This document shows positions 61,005-64,000 of a DNA stretch of 64,000 nucleotides, piece by piece. The notes under the pieces were generated by a model. The model did no database searches. It saw nothing but the letters and a program-made list of their open reading frames with translations, and had not been told where the DNA came from. A program made the translations under genes and the position numbers. The stretch's first letter is position 1; every line of letters starts with the position of its first letter. Source of the DNA: Hymenolepis diminuta (Eukaryota > Platyhelminthes > Cestoda > Cyclophyllidea > Hymenolepididae); assembly GCA_900708905.1 (NCBI GenBank), contig CAADRB010000054.1:468592-532591 (forward strand). Direction: 5' to 3'.

Positions 61005-61235
61005 TGTATAAAAGGTAATAATATTTTCTAAAAAAATTTTTATGTGTAAGATTCTTTGCTTTCCATCCTTTAAGTCCCGCTTCTTTTAATATCCCTTTAT
61101 TAGAGTGAATTTACTTATTTACGATTGTAAATGGCGCACAATATAAATCAACCTATCGATACGAAAGCGCTCGTCTTGTTTTGATATGGTGGTTTGGGTC
61201 GTTTTGTGTTGCAATCCTGTCAGATTTGCATTCTT
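61005..61235 (+). repeat. Left arm of the inverted-repeat element
   Basis: Pairs with 62300-62545 on the opposite strand. The best-conserved part is 61122-61200. The outer edge is set where similarity fades near ATAAAAGGTAATAATATT. Confidence 0.7.
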
Positions 61236-62299
61236 AATCCCATTTCACAGACCAGTGCAAATTCGATATTATTATTGGCGATGCAGCATTTGTATGTACG
61301 CATTCAGAGTCATCACATTTGTTTCAGATAGGGCTGGTTATGACTTCAATTAGTTTGATTAATGTGTGATGAAATGTCTGACGAAAATGCCTGACTTCGA
61401 GTGGATGTTCAGTTAATTATTTGTTACCCTTACTATAAATATACCGTGCTATGAGCGACGATTCTTAGCCAGAAACTCCCATGAGAAAATAGCTTGCTTC
61501 GAAGTTAGGTAAGAAGCAAAACATCTGTTGGCGTTAAGGTAACAACTAACGATTGGCAGCTTACAACTAACAAGACCAACAACAGTCACCGATTCGTGGC
61601 TGTTTGAGTGAGAGCGAACAAAAATTGTGGAGCGGAGCACCAAGAGTTGATTGAATCTAAATACCAAAACGTATTGAAGGAAGGCACAACGAGGATTGAA
61701 GCGAGTAGGAGAGAGAGAGATCGGAGAGTGCTGAGGAAGAGAGGAGATGAGAGGGGAGTGTAGGAGCCGGTAACTGATGCGTGTACGTTATGTTTTGTGT
61801 GGAGAAACAAAGACAGTTTTATATGAGTCACTTGGGTGAGGACGCGCGAGAACATAAGCGCAGGTGTACCTTTGCTTGTTTTCTGTAAATAATTACTATG
61901 ATAATGAGGAGAAGGCAAAGGCCTGTATGAACAATTCAATGTCCGAGATGAGGTGAACATTTGTCAATGCAATAATCATGGGGGAAGAATTTTTTACCAC
62001 AACGGACAGATACACCTTTGGCTAGGACAGGCCTACCGTGAGTCACACAATTAATATGTTGTATTATTTTTGAGGCAGAAAAATGAAATGAGATCCTTCA
62101 GTGATACCTTGGTATAATTGAGTGGCGAGGACCACGATGTGATTAATTTCTATGTACTGAGTGCAACGCGCCTCTGATAGGGAACAGTATCAGACGCAGA
62201 CCTCTCCGATGAAAAGTAGACCGAAACTAGACTAAATTAGCATTATAATCTAACCTTCTCTATAGAATACCGTAACCGACTCTTAGATTCTCTAATACA

Positions 62300-62545
62300 T
62301 TACGCTAGTTGCAGACACGACCCGACAACACCACAATACAAAGCGACCCAAACCGCTGTATCAACAGAAAACGCACGCTTTCGCATCGATAGATCGATTT
62401 GCATTATGCGCCATTTACGACCGTAATGTAAATAAATTCGTTCGAATGAAAGGAATTAAAAGAAGCAGTTTTTAAAAGTTGAAAAATAAAGATTCTTACA
62501 TATAAAAATTATTTTGGGAAAAATATTATTTTCTTTTATGTAACG
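62300..62545 (-). repeat. Right arm of the inverted-repeat element
   Basis: The reverse complement matches the left arm, best at 62340-62420. The outer edge lies near TTCTTTTATG at about 62540. Confidence 0.7.
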
Positions 62546-64000
62546 GTTAGCGACCACGCAGACCAACAGGAGGACTTCGCAATTCAAAGCACGTGCTACC
62601 AGCAGATAAATGGACCAGTGGTAATGAAGTACGCCGACAAAAGGCTATCTATGGGACTAGCCTTCGACTGCATGGTGTCTTGTTACGTGTGCTAATGATG
62701 CTAGTTCTCCCTATTCCTCATCCTCTCAATGAATGCTTCTACTCTCTAAAGATCCGTAAATTGTGTACCTTCCAAGGTTAACGCCTAGATCAATACTGAA
62801 TAAATACCTAAGTAAAGAGATAAAAATATAAATAATATTAATTAAAATTAATTTTTTTATTAATTGTTGCCTTTTCGAAATGATTATGAACTTCTTTCCT
62901 TAACGTTGTTTTTCGGTTCATGAATCTAACAAATATTATCGCCACATTTATCTAAAATCACAGAATTTTCGAAGTGATGAGATTTACTAGGTTGCATTTA
63001 ACACGTCATAGGGTTGAGAAGACTCAAGTAATTTTCTCCGAATGATGCACATAATGTTCACAATCAAATTGTCCGACACTTGAATATTTAGTCATCTTCT
63101 TAATGACCATAACTTACGATACCTCACTTGTTATTTTAAGATGGTAAGTCGTCTTGTTGAGAAACTCGACTAAGTTAATTTCTCATGTATTTTAAAGCAC
63201 TTAATGCACTTTTCTCATGAATACAATTTAATGTGTTCGCCATTGATGAGTCCAATTTATTTAACTTATCCTCCGCTAGAATGCATGTGGTTTGATGGGT
63301 CCGAGTAATATACAAATGAATTATTCGCACTTTCAAGCATAACCTCCGGAAATTAGGTGATAAATGCGCATTTACACCTGTTTTCTTTTCATTTTGGATG
63401 TTATATCTAGTCAGCTGGCCACTAATCCAGAGACTGTTTGGTGTTTAACGACTCAGAGGTCCAAATATGAAGATATCTTATCTATCGTGATGATAAGAGT
63501 TTAAATATCTCGTTTTTATCTATCAAGACCGGTTTTCATACATTCGAATAACGAGAAGAATTTTTGATAAGATCCGAAACAATCACATAAGAGTCCACTC
63601 TACTGACCTTATATACTGTCTCCGATTGCACACTCCAACGTTGGTGAGTTGGTCGTAGATAACCCTATTTTATTTATTTCTTACGGCGATGCAAGAACCT
63701 TTAATCACAATGGAGTATCCAACACGCAAGAAAAGATTTCGCAGCCCCATAATTTGTGTAACATTCGTCTACTGAACGACAGAGGAGACCATCAATTAGC
63801 AAATCGTCTTTGGGGTTGTGAAGATCGACTCACAAGTGTCTTCTCTCTTCACTGTTGTTTACAATCGACACGTAATCTCTTATGCACACGTTTCTGTTGT
63901 GGTTGGTGTTCGATAATACGAATAAACTCTTCGTAGGATTCATCTCCCAAATTTCGCCCTTTTTCTCTCTTAACACCAGTTTAGCACCCAAATGGAGCTG
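62546..64000. other. Unassigned right end of the window
   Basis: No gene can be supported. At the very edge the minus strand has two overlapping open frames (about 63830-64000). One, with GDESYEEFIRIIEHQPQQKR, looks protein-like; the other stays open to the window edge. They could be the end of a gene lying beyond 64000. The plus frame at 63649-63936 lies opposite and has no motif. Confidence 0.3.

Larger units (their letters stand above)
61005..62545. mobile_element. Putative foldback / long-inverted-repeat element
   Basis: A left arm (about 61005-61235) and a right arm (about 62300-62545) are imperfect reverse complements over some 230 bases. In the left arm GTAAATGGCGCACAATATAA is followed by TATCGATACGAAAGCG and GGTTTGGGTCGTTTTGT. 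The reverse complement of the right arm reads GTAAATGGCGCATAATGCAA, TATCGATGCGAAAGCG and GGTTTGGGTCGCTTTGT at nearly the same spacings. The centre (about 1.06 kb) has no transposase frame, so any mobility would be non-autonomous. Two head-to-head copies of an ordinary repeat are the alternative. Confidence 0.65.

Noticed and set aside
61586..61960. Minus-strand open frame of 124 codons inside the inverted-repeat element.
   Set aside because: It arises from a GA-rich tract read backwards (Ser/Leu/Pro-rich) and shows no transposase or other motif.

Overview
This is a eukaryotic, AT-rich window carrying intron-containing metazoan genes. All gene models were built by hand from open frames, splice-site consensus, intron phase and remembered family motifs. 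No alignment or transcript evidence was available. The gene set (an axon-guidance receptor, a motile-cilium protein, LASP, HINFP, a PA-PLA1/SEC23IP-like protein and a folate-receptor-like protein) fits an invertebrate bilaterian. The motile-cilium gene argues against a nematode. A flatworm, perhaps a tapeworm, is my best guess, but the species cannot be fixed from this sequence. There are three assembly gaps (N runs) at 11018-11021, 17079-17123 and 48227-48295.

Layout. 1-466: 3' end of a decayed mariner transposon. About 2230-3560: minus-strand stretches that look like decayed coding sequence. 5863-26206 (minus): a Roundabout (Robo) receptor with five Ig domains, three FN3 domains, a membrane span and a proline-rich tail spread over distant small exons, one of only 27 bases. 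Its 3' end was not found. Its introns hold at least four related copies of one dispersed repeat. 27833-31265 (minus): an eight-exon ciliary coiled-coil protein of the CFAP210/CCDC173 type. 32541-39684 (plus): a nine-exon LASP protein (LIM, nebulin-like repeat, SH3). 40976-44722 (minus): a seven-exon HINFP zinc-finger factor. 45022-58884 (plus): an eleven-exon SEC23IP/DDHD-type phospholipase-like protein, head to head with HINFP across only 299 bp. 59065-59851 (minus): a two-exon folate-receptor-family secreted protein, tail to tail with the previous gene. 59852-64000: no convincing gene, but an element of about 1.5 kb with long imperfect inverted-repeat arms (61005-62545).

The genes are not a pathway cluster. 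They look like ordinary neighbours: a guidance receptor, a cilium component, an actin-adhesion adaptor, a histone-gene transcription factor, an ER-export lipase-like protein and a vitamin-binding protein. The most interesting items are the micro-exon architecture of the Robo tail, the single-exon Robo ectodomain, a GC-AG intron in the SEC23IP-like gene, the divergent HINFP/SEC23IP promoter with a 9-bp inverted repeat around an inverted CCAAT box, and the long inverted-repeat element.
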